From Mimachlamys varia (lineage: Eukaryota; Mollusca; Bivalvia; Pectinida; Pectinidae): DNA of 64,000 nucleotides. The position numbers were made by a program, and so were the translations under genes. Below are positions 50,784 through 62,099 of the stretch, one piece after another. The stretch spans positions 27,706,201 through 27,770,200 of the forward strand of contig OX392527.1 of assembly GCA_947623455.1 (NCBI GenBank), read 5' to 3'. The notes beneath the pieces were generated by a model. It saw only the letters and a program-made list of their open reading frames with translations, was not told the origin of the DNA and did no database searches. Every line of letters begins with the position of its first letter. Within the stretch, counting starts at the first letter, position 1.

Positions 50784-50902
50784 CTATGACGTCGACAACA
50801 ATACATGTGGGCGGAGCTATGCAAATCCTCCAGTTTGAAAAACAATTGTGTGACGTCACCAACAATAAACGTGGGCGGGGCTAAAAACGATTTATGCAAA
50901 TC
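50784..50902 (+). promoter_or_regulatory. Duplicated CRE / GC-box / octamer-like block
   Basis: Two units of ~65-74 bases each carry, in order, TGACGTC(G/A)(A/C)C, GTGGGCGG(A/G)GC and ATGCAAAT (octamer at 50819-50826 and 50893-50900; the full CRE TGACGTCA is at 50851-50858). The arrangement looks like a proximal promoter block, but no gene follows; it may belong to a mobile element whose foldback lies 130 bases downstream. Confidence 0.35.
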
Positions 50903-51032
50903 TCATGCTTTCCATTTATTGAACCATTCTCACGTTTATTAGATTTGAAATGGAATTTGTGCCGAAAGGGGGACTATGATGAACAAAATAGTTACGAACA
51001 TTTCACAGAAAGATACTGTAAATATAAGGATA

Positions 51033-51173
51033 AACTTTCTATTTTGTTTAGGTTATCGGGGGATAACTACAATGGAAAATGGGTAAATTATACATAACCG
51101 GCGAAGCCGGTTATTGAATTTAGCCGTGTTCCATTGTAGGTATCCCCCGATAACCTAAACAAAATAGAAAGTT
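51033..51173. repeat. 141-bp imperfect palindrome (foldback 2)
   Basis: Arms start AACTTTCTATTTTGTTTAGG and continue TTATCGGGGGATA(A/C)CTACAATGG; about 45 outer bases match with one difference, the inner ~20 are looser, and the centre is AACCGGCGAAGCCGGTT. No relation to foldback 1 in sequence, although both centres are GC-rich GGC-TTCG-type hairpins. Confidence 0.9.
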
Positions 51174-51689
51174 AATTCTTAATTAGTCGTCAGAAAAGGA
51201 CTTCTAAATCTAAACCAAGTAAAAAATTGTTTACTAGTCATAACTATGGCTTCATTTTCTAATTGCATCATTGTGGCGGTAATACTGAAATAATTGTTCA
51301 CCAGAAGACGATTTTTTATGTCGAAATCTTTTGTTTAAAGACAGAGAAATCCAATTTAATTGGAAATTTAAATTAATAGACGTAGTCAATGCTCGCCCCG
51401 TGTTGTTGCCTTGTGCATAATTATCTCGGAACCCTGATTGTTCCGGGTTCGATGGAGTCAGTTCTGTCTTCTTCCTTCTTTTTATCTTCATCTCATGAAA
51501 ACGGCCATACTGCATAATCAAATACTGCATTCTATTTTGTCTTGTGCACGAAAATGATTTATGAAAGTTGTCTTTATGAGCAAGATGCTGTCTTTATTGG
51601 ATACCGAAACTACACAAGGATCCTTATAAGCAACGTTTTGTCGCTGGCTCTGCTTATTGCTCGACCAAGCCATTATCAAAACTTCTTAC
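51174..51689. other. Unannotated stretch
   Basis: Nothing recognised before the RT pseudogene. Confidence 0.5.
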
Positions 51690-52945
51690 TACAATTCTTA
51701 GTACCAAAAAGTCAGGGCTTCAGTCGTATTGTGACACTGTATACTCCAGAAGTGGAATTAATGGGATGTGGATTTTGAAAAACTCGAAAGATATTTTGAT
51801 CAATCTTGAACACCCCCTCCTAAAAAACGTCTTTTCGGTCAAAACATTTGATTTTCCACCCTGTACACTACCATACCTCATACAGAATTGAAGGAACGTC
51901 TCCAATCTCTTGTTCCAAGAAAGGCGGACGACGATACTAATATATGGTAGTGAGCTATATCGGAGCATACTTTGTCAAAAACACGACAAAAGCTAAGAGG
52001 AAATATACTGAAGAAGATATTGTACGGATGATTGAATTCCTGGTCGAAAACATTTTTGTTGAGTTCGGAGGAAAGATTTTCCAGCAGACTCTTGGCATTC
52101 CCATGTGAACAAACTGTGCCCCACTCTTAGCTGACTTGTTTGATGGAGGAGCCAATCAGGACAGGTAACAAAAAAACCATGCCAAATCTTTTGATTTCAC
52201 TTTCAGATATATCGACGATGTGTTGTCTATAAACAACAAGAAGTTTGCTGACCACGTCGATCGTATATACCCTTCTGAACTTGAAATAAAGGACACAACA
52301 AACTCTTCTTCATCAGCTGCTTACCTCAATCTCTACTTAAACTACGACCAACATGGACAGCTTACTACTAAGTTATAAGATAAACGTGATGATTTCAATT
52401 TTCCGATCGTTAACTTTCCATTTCTTGATAGTAACATCCCTGCTTCTCCAACCTATGGTGTTTACATGTCGCAGTTGATTCGGTATTCAAGGGCTTGCTC
52501 TAAATATCGTGATTTTCATGATCGATGTCGACTGCTGACAAACAAACTAACAACACAAGGATTCGAGAGATGCAGGTTGATCAGAACTATGGGCAAGTTT
52601 TATGGTCGCCATCTTTGTCTCATTGAGAAATATTCTGTATCTTTAAGTGATATGAAGATGGACGTTTTTGAGTATGCTCATTAGTGTGTTTTCTTGTTGT
52701 GATTGACAATGATACTCGGTTCTCATTTTGAGAGCTTGATGTTTACTTGGATGTGACAAAGATTTACATGGCGGGGGGTCGTCGATGAAGCAGAAGACGC
52801 TTACTCTTCCGGAACACCTGGTCTTATTCTCTTGTACTTTTGCAAGGGTCTCCATGTGAATCTTTCCTTCGTTCATATTTTGCCCCTGGTTTAATCGAGT
52901 TTGGATTATGATTATGTTAACGCTTCGGTATTCTCTTATTTATTT
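51690..52945 (+). pseudogene. Penelope-like reverse transcriptase and 3' UTR
   Basis: Translation in order: YSRSGINGMWILKNSKDIL (frame from 51741); STLYTTIPH in another frame (from 51855); YIGAYFVKNTTKAKRKYTEE, EFLVENIFVEFGGKIFQQ, LGIPM-stop-TNCAPLLADLF; FTFRYIDDVLSINNKKF with catalytic YIDD at 52208-52219; EIKDTTNSS; FDFP-type DKRDDFNFPIVNFPF; MSQLIRYSRACSKYRDFHD; GKFYGRHLCLIEKY; end at the TAG near 52682. At least two frameshifts (51855-51945) and in-frame stops at 52106, 52166 and 52376 disable it. The N-terminus and any GIY-YIG endonuclease are missing. The 3' UTR runs to the GGTATTCTC block at ~52935. A hammerhead unit follows immediately, as expected for Penelope-like elements. Naming the subfamily is not possible by eye. 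Confidence 0.85.
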
Positions 52946-52946
52946 T

Positions 52947-53245
52947 CAGTTAATCTCATTTTCGTAGTGGCATGATACATTATATACACATTTTCGTAAT
53001 ACGCGATTTGAAATTATACTGAACAAGTTGAATTTAACTTCTAAGTTCATAAATTAAAGGGGTTTTACGCACCTGGCTTCTACATTTATTTAGAAATATT
53101 GGATTCCCACTTTCTGGCCCATAGCATCACTGAAGTGTCCTAGGAGGACGAAACAGCTGTATGATGCATTTAAATCATTCCTTCGGCATACTGTATCTAT
53201 TACTAAATTTAAAAAGTGAATCATATGTGTGTGTTATGTCATCTT
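52947..53245 (+). mobile_element. Hammerhead unit, copy 6, 3' of RT pseudogene
   Basis: Starts at TTAATCTCATTTTCGTAGTG, so it lacks the first ~90 bases of the full unit; contains ACACATTTTCGTAATACGCG, GGGGTTTTACGCACCTGG, the ribozyme, TTCGGCATACTGTATCTATT and GTGTTATGTCATCTTTAG. Same strand as the RT and directly after its 3' UTR: a 3' terminal unit of that retroelement. Confidence 0.85.
53124..53167 (+). ncRNA. Hammerhead ribozyme, one core mutation
   Basis: Stems I and II, GAAA and the GTA triplet are all intact, but CTGAAGA reads CTGAAGT. The final A is a conserved core base, so activity is expected to be lost or strongly reduced. Confidence 0.85.
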
Positions 53246-53329
53246 TAGTTGAGAGTTATGTAAAGATGACAGTCAAGTCATCTTTAGATAACAGTTTGAT
53301 TTTGTAAATATTAGCAGCTGATATAGTTT

Positions 53330-53645
53330 GGAAATGAATTGAACCTATCTTCAATTGAATTGAACCTATTTTTAATTAAATTGAACCTATCGTCAATTTA
53401 ATTGTACCCATCTTCAATCGGATAGTAACTATCTCCAACTGAATTGAACCACTCGTCAATTGAATTGAACCTATCTTCAATTGAATTGGACCTATCTTTA
53501 ATTGAATGGAACCTATCTTCAATTGAATTGAACCAAGGTACAAATGTTACAAATGCTTAACCAAATTGTACCTATCTTCAATTGTATTGAGCCCTTCAAT
53601 TGAATTGTACCTATCTTAAACTTATTTTAAGATAGGTGCAATTAA
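53330..53645 (+). repeat. 20-bp tandem repeat
   Basis: About 14 imperfect units of ATTGAATTGAACCTATCTTC, with some shortened copies and a central interruption at ~53537-53560. Confidence 0.85.
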
Positions 53646-56329
53646 TTGAATATATGTTAATTTGGCACTCCATACATAGGTACACTGTATCCTGCCGAAT
53701 AGTTCGTTATACCTGATATTAAGATTTGTTTTCCCATCCCAAATTGCAAAACTAGTTGGTTCATTTTATTAAAAAATTGAATAAATATTGTTTTAACTGG
53801 AGATGCATTTAATTGACATGAAAAGATGTGTGTTGGCTTCGGCATGTTATTTCAGTGAGATAACATTATACAGTCGGCATCCAAACTGCGAACCAAGGAA
53901 ATACAGATAAATACACACATCCAATCCTAAACCACACACAGGGCCAACCCCTATAATAACCGTTAATACGACGTTTTGACAAAACCAAACATAATCATGA
54001 GTGAATGCTGTTTTCGAATGTTTCTGTTTTATTTCTAATGAGACATTTGTTTTCTAAAATTGCGAAGCCCTTGTGAGTGATTTCTGCCTTCTTGAGCTCT
54101 TTTATTATTTCAGCTTGTCTGTAATGGTGTAACCGGAAATGAGGTTTGTGTATACATTAAGCAGGGATAAGTGTGCTAGAGACGATACTGCAGTTCACCA
54201 CCCGGCATTGAGTCATATCGCTCCTAATTAATCAATAAATCTTATAAACGTATCAGAGTTCTCTTTTAATTTTATGTGATACGACTTGTCATTTACTTAA
54301 TCATTAATCCTCCTAACAAGATTTGTAATAGTGATATTAAATCAAAATTCACTTTTTCAAAGCAATTGAAGCACATATTTGCAGTAAGGAGTTATTTTAT
54401 AATTTTTTTTTGTCTGGAAATGATAATTATTGTGTAATAAATTGTTCTTCATTGATGAAGCTGACACAAAGCAAATTTGGATTCATGTCTGCAAGTTCAG
54501 CCTATAAGTTCACATTTTGAATTAGATATAATTAGCGTTTTTAAACTATTGATCATCGATGACTTGACGTTCGTCTTTTACTTTTTCGTTCGTTTGATGT
54601 CATTGTTGTATACATTTGTATATATATTGTACATTGATAATGTCGACCGTTTGGAAGAAGGTTCTTGAGACTAAAATTGTCATCGACCTTAAATAAAGTT
54701 TATTATTTATTTCCTCCAAAATGTTTTGTTTAACAATGATTGGCACTAGAAACATTGGCATTCTTCACGTATCTTTCCTCTTTTCTCACTTGTTAACTCT
54801 TCTTTTCACCGGAGTTTCCCTAGACGTTACTCCTGAAACACCTGTAACAAGGAACATATACCATATCATGTGAGGTATCACATTAACCTTTGATTTTCTG
54901 CTGGTTCTAGGAAAGGGAGGGATAATGTGTTTGTCGTGTTGGAATGGGTGCTTACATAGTCACTGTGCCTCCTGCGGGACATCTCCTTCCTTAGTGTTAA
55001 CAGCTCGGATGTGATCACGATTCTCCCATATGGGAATAACACCTTCTTTATTATACATTCTGTTTCTCCTCACCAAAGCATCGTTTTAGGAATTGACATG
55101 ACAATCCGCCTGCTACATTTCACTTTTTACAGTTGAAGGTCTGCTGAAGTTTTGCATCCTGTGACCCCCTACAGTTTTGTCACGTTTCGAGAAATTATTC
55201 TGATCCCCACCTCAGACTGTCGAGTACCCCTGCGTTTCATCAAAGCAAGCAGATAGTTTATTGAAGACTAAAGACGTATATGAATGTTTCAGGCTTTGCA
55301 CTTTATGATCCCCTTTCTGAATCCCACCCACATCCCTATATTGAGGGGTTAGACCGTTCATTAAATGTACATTCTGATCATAAAAGATCATTTAAGAATA
55401 TATACTACCTTTACGTTTGAAAAATATAGCATTTTGTACATAATGAAAATGAGTTAGTTTATTGATCTATGTTTTGCACTTGGTGAGTATAACAGGTTTT
55501 GCAACAAGTGACCTCCTATGAGCCTTATTTTGGTTACCGCCACTCCGGTTTTTATTCTGATTTTCATCATTCCAGCATTATTAAATGAATCAGTTGGTGA
55601 AAATACGGAAATACTTTTCATAGAAAATGTGTTTTTAATTTGTTGTGACCACTTATGACCCCCTCCACTCATCCCTCTAGGTTGTCAGCTAATTAAGTCT
55701 GATCGATAACCAAAGCTGATGTTTTCCACCATGTTTCGACGAAATCTGACTGACGGTTTCTGAAGAGAAGTTTTTGTTTCGATGAATGACATGCGATCGC
55801 ATAAGATTACCTTAGTGGCCAGCTTCCGGGTGCAGCTCCTGAAGGCGAAATTTTTATTACACTTCCGTATTTTTTTTTTTTTGAACAATGGCTTCTTAGA
55901 AACTCGTCTGCTAATACCGTTGGTTGTTTCGTTGATGACAAACCCCTCACAGACAAACGATGTCATCGAAACAAAGCATTACAATAACAATGGGTGTATG
56001 ACAAAACATGTATTCGATTGATGACAAGGAGATGAAGAAGTTGGCTACTGAGTAGCGTTAATGACCATTGATATGACTTGATCAAGTGTTCTGCATGCGG
56101 TTATCCATTGACAACAAGGTTATATGTGATTAAGAGATGGTCAGATTTTCAACTTTTGACAATATTTTTTATGTCTGAACTTAAAAATAGGTACTTGCAT
56201 AATCAGTTTTCACAATTAAAGTTTCTAGAACTGCACATTGACGACAATCAAATTGAAACCTTTGATCCATTCTATTTCGAAACAAGTTTCTCCTTCCTAA
56301 AGTCTCCCTTGACACAACTGTGGGGAAGG
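53646..56329. other. Unannotated stretch
   Basis: No gene recognised. Between 55140 and 55680 a loose motif (TTTGCA followed by TGTGACC or TGATCCCC and a C-rich run) recurs three or four times at irregular spacing; I cannot classify it. Confidence 0.45.
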
Positions 56330-56705
56330 CTATAATGTTTTGTCCCCAGGCTGAGACATACCAGAGTCTTTAACAATGGTAGTTACTAGTCCCTGCTTGA
56401 CGTTCAGCATTATGGGAGTGGAACGACTGGTTCGCCCGTTGTCAGTATAATGTGACCTGGTGGGGTGTTCTGCTGGGGGCCTTCTGCAGTATACTTTAGT
56501 GTGGTAGCACTTTAAATCGGCAAATGACCCGGACTATCGCAAGAAGGCTTACCGGAACATATCGCTGCCTCCCACATACACAAGCTCTCAACACACACCA
56601 ACACACACATCGCATACAACTGGAGGCTGTCCTTAAATAACCCTTGCTGTTATTAGGACGTAAAACCAATCAACCAACCAACCAACCAACCAACCAACCA
56701 TTGAT
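56330..56705 (+). mobile_element. Family A, fullest copy
   Basis: Blocks in order: AAGGCTATAATG, GAGACATACCAGAGTCT, CAATGGTAGTTACTA, TTCAGCATTATGGGAGTGGA, GGTTCGCCCGTTGTCAGTAT, AATGTGACC, GCAGTATACTTTAGTGTGG, CACTTTAAATCGGCAAATGA, CACAAGCTCTCAACACAC, CTGTTATTAGGACGTAAAAC and a tail of seven CCAA-type repeats. Length ~375 bases, non-coding. The simple tail suggests retrotransposition; the polymerase is unknown. Confidence 0.8.
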
Positions 56706-56734
56706 ATTGGACACCGTAATGATGTTCTGATAAA

Positions 56735-57170
56735 AATGCATATAAATAAATACTAGATAAACAATTTTTAGTATATACATGTCCTTCAAATGCAGACGAG
56801 CAAAAGTACGTCTTAAAATGTTTCTTGAATTTGGCCAGAGTATTAGTTTTTCTGATAGCGGGTGGTAAGCTATTCCACAACGTGGCCGAAACTCTTCCAA
56901 AACACCAATTTTCATAGGTCACAATACGAGATTTTAGGACATACAACAATGATTCTGTCTCCGACCTCAATGATCGGGATGGCTGATATAGGGTAACTAG
57001 CTCCCTTATGTACTGGGGAGCCGTTCCATCCAGTGCCCTGTATGTAAGATCAAGATTTTGTACTGTAACCTGTATTGTAAAGTATCCAGTGCAAATTAAT
57101 ACAGCACAGGAGTGATTTGCTCTCGCTCTTACGAACCCGAGAAACATAAACCATGTAATACTTTTCCCAC
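56735..57170 (-). pseudogene. Non-LTR retrotransposon (LINE) ORF2 C-terminal remnant
   Basis: Minus-strand translation carries the tail typical of many LINE polyproteins after the RT domain: TYRALDGTAPQYIRELVTLY, QPSRSLRSETESLLYV, TLWNSLPPAIRKTNTLAKFK and KHFKTYF. Upstream, the expected EQITPVLY and LQYKILIL blocks are found only in a shifted frame, so there is at least one frameshift and one stop. RT and endonuclease domains are absent: a 5'-truncated, decayed copy. The 615-base open frame (56653-57267) therefore mixes real and spurious sequence. The copy lies tail to tail with family A, whose CCAA run ends at ~56700. CR1/L2/Jockey-like clades share this tail; I cannot choose between them. 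Confidence 0.85.
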
Positions 57171-58094
57171 TAACACAGGATGGATAAGAAGGGCGAGAGT
57201 GATCTAGGGGTATTAAAATTAACAAAGATTGAGTGTCTATATGGCCCATTTTTGCACCCCAATACATTCGATTCTTTTCAAGAATATCCTATTGTATTAC
57301 TTGCATCAAAACGAAGGTAAACATTTGACTGGATGTGGGTTTTTTTCTTCAACCTTTAGTTCACTTCAGATTGAGAGGTATTCAAAATCGCCAAATTTGA
57401 GATGAGCCATAACTCGGTGTATAATAAAAAGACAAGGTGTAGCGAATATGTTTTTTCTTGTAAGTGCACACCTGTAAATATCAACTCAAATGATATTTTG
57501 AAAAGAAAATGTTGATAAAAACGAAACATGTTCTCGCTTGAAAATTAACATAAACACCCTTCTCCCCCCTGCATATTATATATAACATTCATGAATGAGG
57601 GGGTGAAAATCTGAATATATCATGGCCAAAACAAGGGCCTTATAGACACCCATTCTTTGACAAATCTTAAGTGCAAGACTTAGTTGCCTCATTGAGGGTA
57701 AGACTCTTCTTAAGAATTAATTTTGATCCTCATCATAAAGTACTCATATATAAAATAGAAATGTCGATAAGATCTACTTGTCCACTATGGGCCCTTCTTG
57801 GTGCCCGTCTCTTCTTAAGTATGAATTCTGATACTCATCATGCCAGCACAATTTACGTGAACCGCAGTAAAACGTCGCTTGTCCCATTACCCCACCCTAA
57901 CCCTATGCTCTCAACCTGAAATCGACACATGTTGATTCCTAACACAGGCTGATGATAACCACCAAGTGTCCTCAAATTATTGAATTTCTTGAGGAGCAGC
58001 TGACTTTGACGAACCACAGATAAAAACGTGATCGTATAAGTCACTTCAGTGATTCGTGTGAACAAAAGCGGTTTATGTTATTGGTAGCGTTTAC
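57171..58094. other. Unannotated stretch with a two-copy repeat
   Basis: At ~57690-57760 and ~57805-57870 the plus-strand frame reads RLFLRINFDPHH...IY and RLFLSMNSDTHH...IY, i.e. an old tandem duplication of ~115 bases. No known family; not called as a gene. Confidence 0.4.
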
Positions 58095-58290
58095 AGAAAT
58101 GGTAAGAATGGTTAACTCGTTGTCGGAATAATGTGACCAGGTGGATTGTGTGTGCTGTGTGCCTTCAGTATGTTTTGTCAGTGAGGGGAAGTGATATAAA
58201 GAGATTCGTGTTAAAGCAAGGCGGCAACTATATCAACATAGTTTGCCTCCAGCACACACAAACAAACATGTATATGCGTCACGTTTCATC
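58095..58290 (+). mobile_element. Family A, diverged copy
   Basis: AATGGTTAACTCGTTGTC and ATAATGTGACCAGGTGGAT (58107-58150), then TCAGTATG, TCAGTGAGGGGAAGTGATA and a CACACACAAACAAACA run. Of all family A copies this one is closest to the 50-bp satellite monomer. Confidence 0.65.
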
Positions 58291-59079
58291 ATACTTCAAG
58301 TCTTTATACGATTCAGCTGTTACGCTATTATAGAAAGTTAAGCCTTACATAAATAAACCTAACTCAATCCTTCAGATAAGAAGTGTTTCTTTAGCGATTT
58401 GCTTCCATGTTGTGACATTTTAAATCAATATGGTTTCTTTGCTCACTTCCATAGTCTCTTTCGCTTCGACAATGCCTCCCAAGATACTCGTCTGTATATG
58501 ACCCCGCGTGTAGAGAAGACGATAAAATTCGTACAAATAAAAAACCATCGCAACAAAGAACTACCTGCATTACAAGGGAGTATAATAAAAACAGATGGTT
58601 GTTTGATGCTCAAGGGATGGATTGACTGGTAACCATAGTCACGACAATTGCCATATTTATATGGTATTTAATTTGGTATTTAACAGCAAAGTAAAACCAG
58701 AACACTTAAAAGTAAGGTTGAAAACACTTGACATATTTTTGAGCAAATATCTTTCTCTATGTCTAAAATTTGTGACAGGTTAAATTCAAAGTATGCTTTA
58801 TTTTCACTATTTAGGTTTCAACAACTGCAAATTTGAAACATTCTTATTGAAACCATTTCCTTTTGCAACTTAGTGTTGTATTTCTCTTGCCCTGTATGTA
58901 TGCGGGAGCAAGAAATGTACCTGCTTCCCCTATTGCATGATCGTAAGAGGCGACTTAATTTGGGATATTATCTTTTCTCTACTGTCTAAACAACCTTCTC
59001 CTTATTAATGTCTCCTATGATACTACCCCACTTTTGACCTTTAGTTGAACGTTCGTCCTTGTGAGTAAGGTTATGAATT
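58291..59079. other. Unannotated stretch
   Basis: No gene or repeat recognised. Confidence 0.5.
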
Positions 59080-59200
59080 ATGTCCCCGGTTCGTGACATG
59101 CCATAGTCTTATACAATGGTAGTATCAAATGCTAATCCACCCTTGACGCTCAGCATTATGGGAGTGAACTGATTGGTTCACCTGTTGTCAGTATAAGAAA
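59080..59200 (+). mobile_element. Family A, 5' fragment
   Basis: GTCCCCGGTTCGTGACATGC, CATAGTCTTATACAATGGTA, CAGCATTATGGGAGTGAACT and GGTTCACCTGTTGTCAGTAT in family order; stops after CAGTATAAG. Confidence 0.7.
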
Positions 59201-59475
59201 CCACGATGATCTGTAGTATTCCATTACACATGTAATAGGCAAATAATGTGGAACTCATTTACCAGCTTCTTTTCTCCTTTCAGTTTTCTTCGGCGACCGT
59301 CCTTGTATGATTCTGACTTTGGCAACCGTCCTTATATTGACCCTCACTTCGACGCCCGTCCTTATATGACGGCGTCCGTTAATACTTCTGATATGACTCT
59401 GACTATTGTGAGAACTCCAAAACTTAAACTACATAATATATGTTGACGCTTCGGTATTCTTTATTTTATTTAAAT
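59201..59475 (+). other. Short coding-like repeat and Penelope end trace
   Basis: The plus frame contains two to three diverged units of RPYIDPHFDA-type sequence (~30-base repeat, CCGTCCTTATAT). At ~59443-59465 GTTGACGCTTCGGTATTC matches the 3' end block of the Penelope-like copies. No gene call. Confidence 0.35.
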
Positions 59476-61309
59476 GTCATGTTGATATCTAAAGCCAGTT
59501 ATAGACGCCGCTGTGTGTAAAATGCGTGCGCGTATGATTGAGGCGGTATGTGGTAGTATTTCTTCCTTGTGGATGTGTACTGTTGCAACCTTTATTGTAA
59601 TAAAATGCTTATTGTAATTATTTATTACACCCAGGATCCTCTCTTGTGAAAAGTCAAAATATTTTGATAATTAACTTAATTGTCAAATTGCAGGACAACT
59701 TCATTTTTAAGAACAGATATATATATATATATGAATGTTTGAATTATTCACAAAGTTTTATTTTCTTATTAGGTATTGAAGTACACGTCTTTCTATTATT
59801 CTTTTTGGTAAAAAAAAAATTCCAGTTATCCCTATCCCTTATTTTTCAGTGATAAAAACCTTTTCATAATTATTTTCACCAAGGAGTTTATGCTTAATAT
59901 AAACTTAAGAAAACTTTTAATATTTTGGCTGATCTAAAGGAAATGTGTTTCTCTTTCTGAAGTAGTCATTAGCATGCTTGTTTTTGTCCTATTATTCAAG
60001 GGTCAAAAATCAAAATCAATGTGTAAAATAAAAAATATAAATAATTATTAAAAAACAAGCAAGATGCATAATAACTTACTTTGTTGCAAAATATTTTCAT
60101 AGCATTGGACATAAAGAAGTTGTGCAACAAAAATAATCTTGCTATATTGAAAAAAAGACGACACAATGACAATTCAGTGGTCAATCGAGCATAACAAATA
60201 CATTTTGGCTGTCCGTGAGGTGCAAGAAATAAATGAAAGTACTCATTTTCGAAATGGCTGCCATATTTGTTATTTCTATAAAATTCATGTGAAACAAGTT
60301 CTATAATTTTCAGATGCATTTTTGCTACTAAAAATGATTATGCTTTGTTAAATATTACAAAATTTCCCTCACGTGACATCAAAACGAGATATCAACATGA
60401 TGGAAACCTCACCAGATCAGATCCTTCATTATTGTATTACGTTGAAAATTGTGATTGTATACGATGCTTATTGTAATAAACACGTAATGGTAACAGTGAT
60501 AATATGATGCCGATTTTGGAATGATTCCTTGTTGATTGCAGATCAGTATTCCAACCGCTGCCATTATAAATAAATTATAACCACCACCAATGTAACGTTA
60601 TATGTTATAGTGAAAGTACTGTAACAACATTTAGGAATCACGCTTATCTAATCAGAAAAGAAAACGAAATACTTCTCTAAGGCTTAAAACGAAGCGAATC
60701 GAAAGGTAACGAGAAATTTCGAACAACCTGATCACCACTGCAAGCTTTACACAGCTGCATTTTATAACAGATAACTCACTATTTATATTTTCTTTTCGAC
60801 TGCTGCAGGTCCTCCATTGTACCTGCCAGTAATGTATCCGTTGAAGTTTATTTTCATATAACCATTAAGGTGTATCTAGACTAGTACTCCAATAAAAATA
60901 AAGCATCCTATCCCTCAATCCTTCACTTTTGTCTCTTCATTTAAATTTGTAAATTGTTCAGAAAATTGTTCTCGCAACACACGTATCAAAGAAAACACTG
61001 CTACAAGGAAGTAGATTTAAAAAGAAGAAAGATAAACGCAACCTTTTAATCAATGGAAGTGACTGGTAAGCTCTATGTCTTGATAAAATGTTTGATTTAC
61101 TCACGATACCTGTCAGGTGCAGCTTTTCGCGACGGTGAAGCCACTTTACAATCAGTCAATCAGTCAATCAGTCAACATAAATCATTATTGTTTATCAGTG
61201 CCACGCAATATATATCCAATGTTCATAAAAGGATCACGCGTATACATGCAGATCTACAATAACTACGTCGTGGCGTAAATGTTGAAGTTTCGCTAATGTG
61301 AGGAAGGAA
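59476..61309. other. Unannotated stretch
   Basis: No gene recognised. A TA run (~59718-59733) and an 8-bp microsatellite AATCAGTC x3-4 (61148-61176) are present. Confidence 0.5.
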
Positions 61310-61425
61310 ATGGGTTCTGTCCCCTTGCCGAGGAGTTACTTAAGTCATTAAAAATGGTAGTTGCTATGTTCAGCTTAACGTTCAGCACTTCGTGGAATGC
61401 AGTAAACGGTTGGAATGCCAGGCTG
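61310..61425 (+). mobile_element. Family A, 5' fragment
   Basis: GGTTCTGTCCCCTTGCCGAG, AAAAATGGTAGTTGCTA, TTCAGCTTAACGTTCAGCAC and GTGGAATGCAGTAAACGG follow family A order, but the CAGTATAATGTGACC core is absent; a hammerhead unit begins close after it. Confidence 0.6.
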
Positions 61426-61431
61426 GGTGAC

Positions 61432-61785
61432 TTCAGAAGATGACGTAACACAAACATATGCTGTGCCTTTCAAATTTAATAATAGATACAGTATGCCGAC
61501 AAAAAATTAAACTGCATCAAACAGCTGTTTTGTCCTCATTTGATTCTTCAGTGATGGTAAAGACCAAAAGGTGGGAATCGAAATTTCCTAAGCTAGTGTA
61601 GAAGTTGAAGGATCAGGTAAGTAAAACCCCTTTAATTTATGGATTTAGATTTAAATAAGTACAGTATAATTTCAAATCGTGTACTACGAAAATGGGCATA
61701 GTATGTATCGTTACACTACTCAAATGAGCTAACTGTGGCTATGGAGATTCCAGCAAATCTCGGAGGCTAAATAAAAATTCCACCA
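61432..61785 (-). mobile_element. Hammerhead unit, copy 7 (inverted)
   Basis: Near full-length unit on the minus strand: plus-strand blocks ATGACGTAACACAAACATAT, GATACAGTATGCCGA, ribozyme, GGATCAGGTAAGTAAAACCC, CTTTAATTTATGGATTTAGA, CTCAAATGAGCTAACTGTGG, CTATGGAGATTCCAGCAAA. Confidence 0.8.
61514..61557 (-). ncRNA. Hammerhead ribozyme, core mutated
   Basis: CTGAAGA is intact, but GAAAC reads AAAAC, stem II is disrupted (ATCA against GGAC) and one stem I pair is lost. Cleavage triplet GTT. Predicted inactive. Confidence 0.7.
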
Positions 61786-62099
61786 ATTTGGTGTCCTGTT
61801 TCTTTTATTTATTAAGTGAATGGTCTCAATTAAGTAATTGATTTAATTCAATGGTTTCGACATTCGAAATTGTCGATTTACTTATCCGTTTCTAAATCGG
61901 TTTTTTATCAATTAGGTTGATCACGACGAGGTACGATCAATATAATGACATCCTCTGTCTGTCTCGGTTAAAGGGCATATGGAGGAAGGCTAAAACTGAA
62001 CATGACATTTAATTAATAGGGTCGTGAGTTTCGCTTTTTTAAGGTTAAATAAATCTACAAAAGTTACAGATAGATAATATGTTTAATTGACATGAATGC
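61786..62099. other. Unannotated stretch
   Basis: Nothing recognised. Confidence 0.5.

Noticed and set aside
56653..57267. Intact 204-codon host protein
   Set aside because: Middle part is a LINE C-terminus; the start is out of frame with it and the end is translated CCAA repeat.
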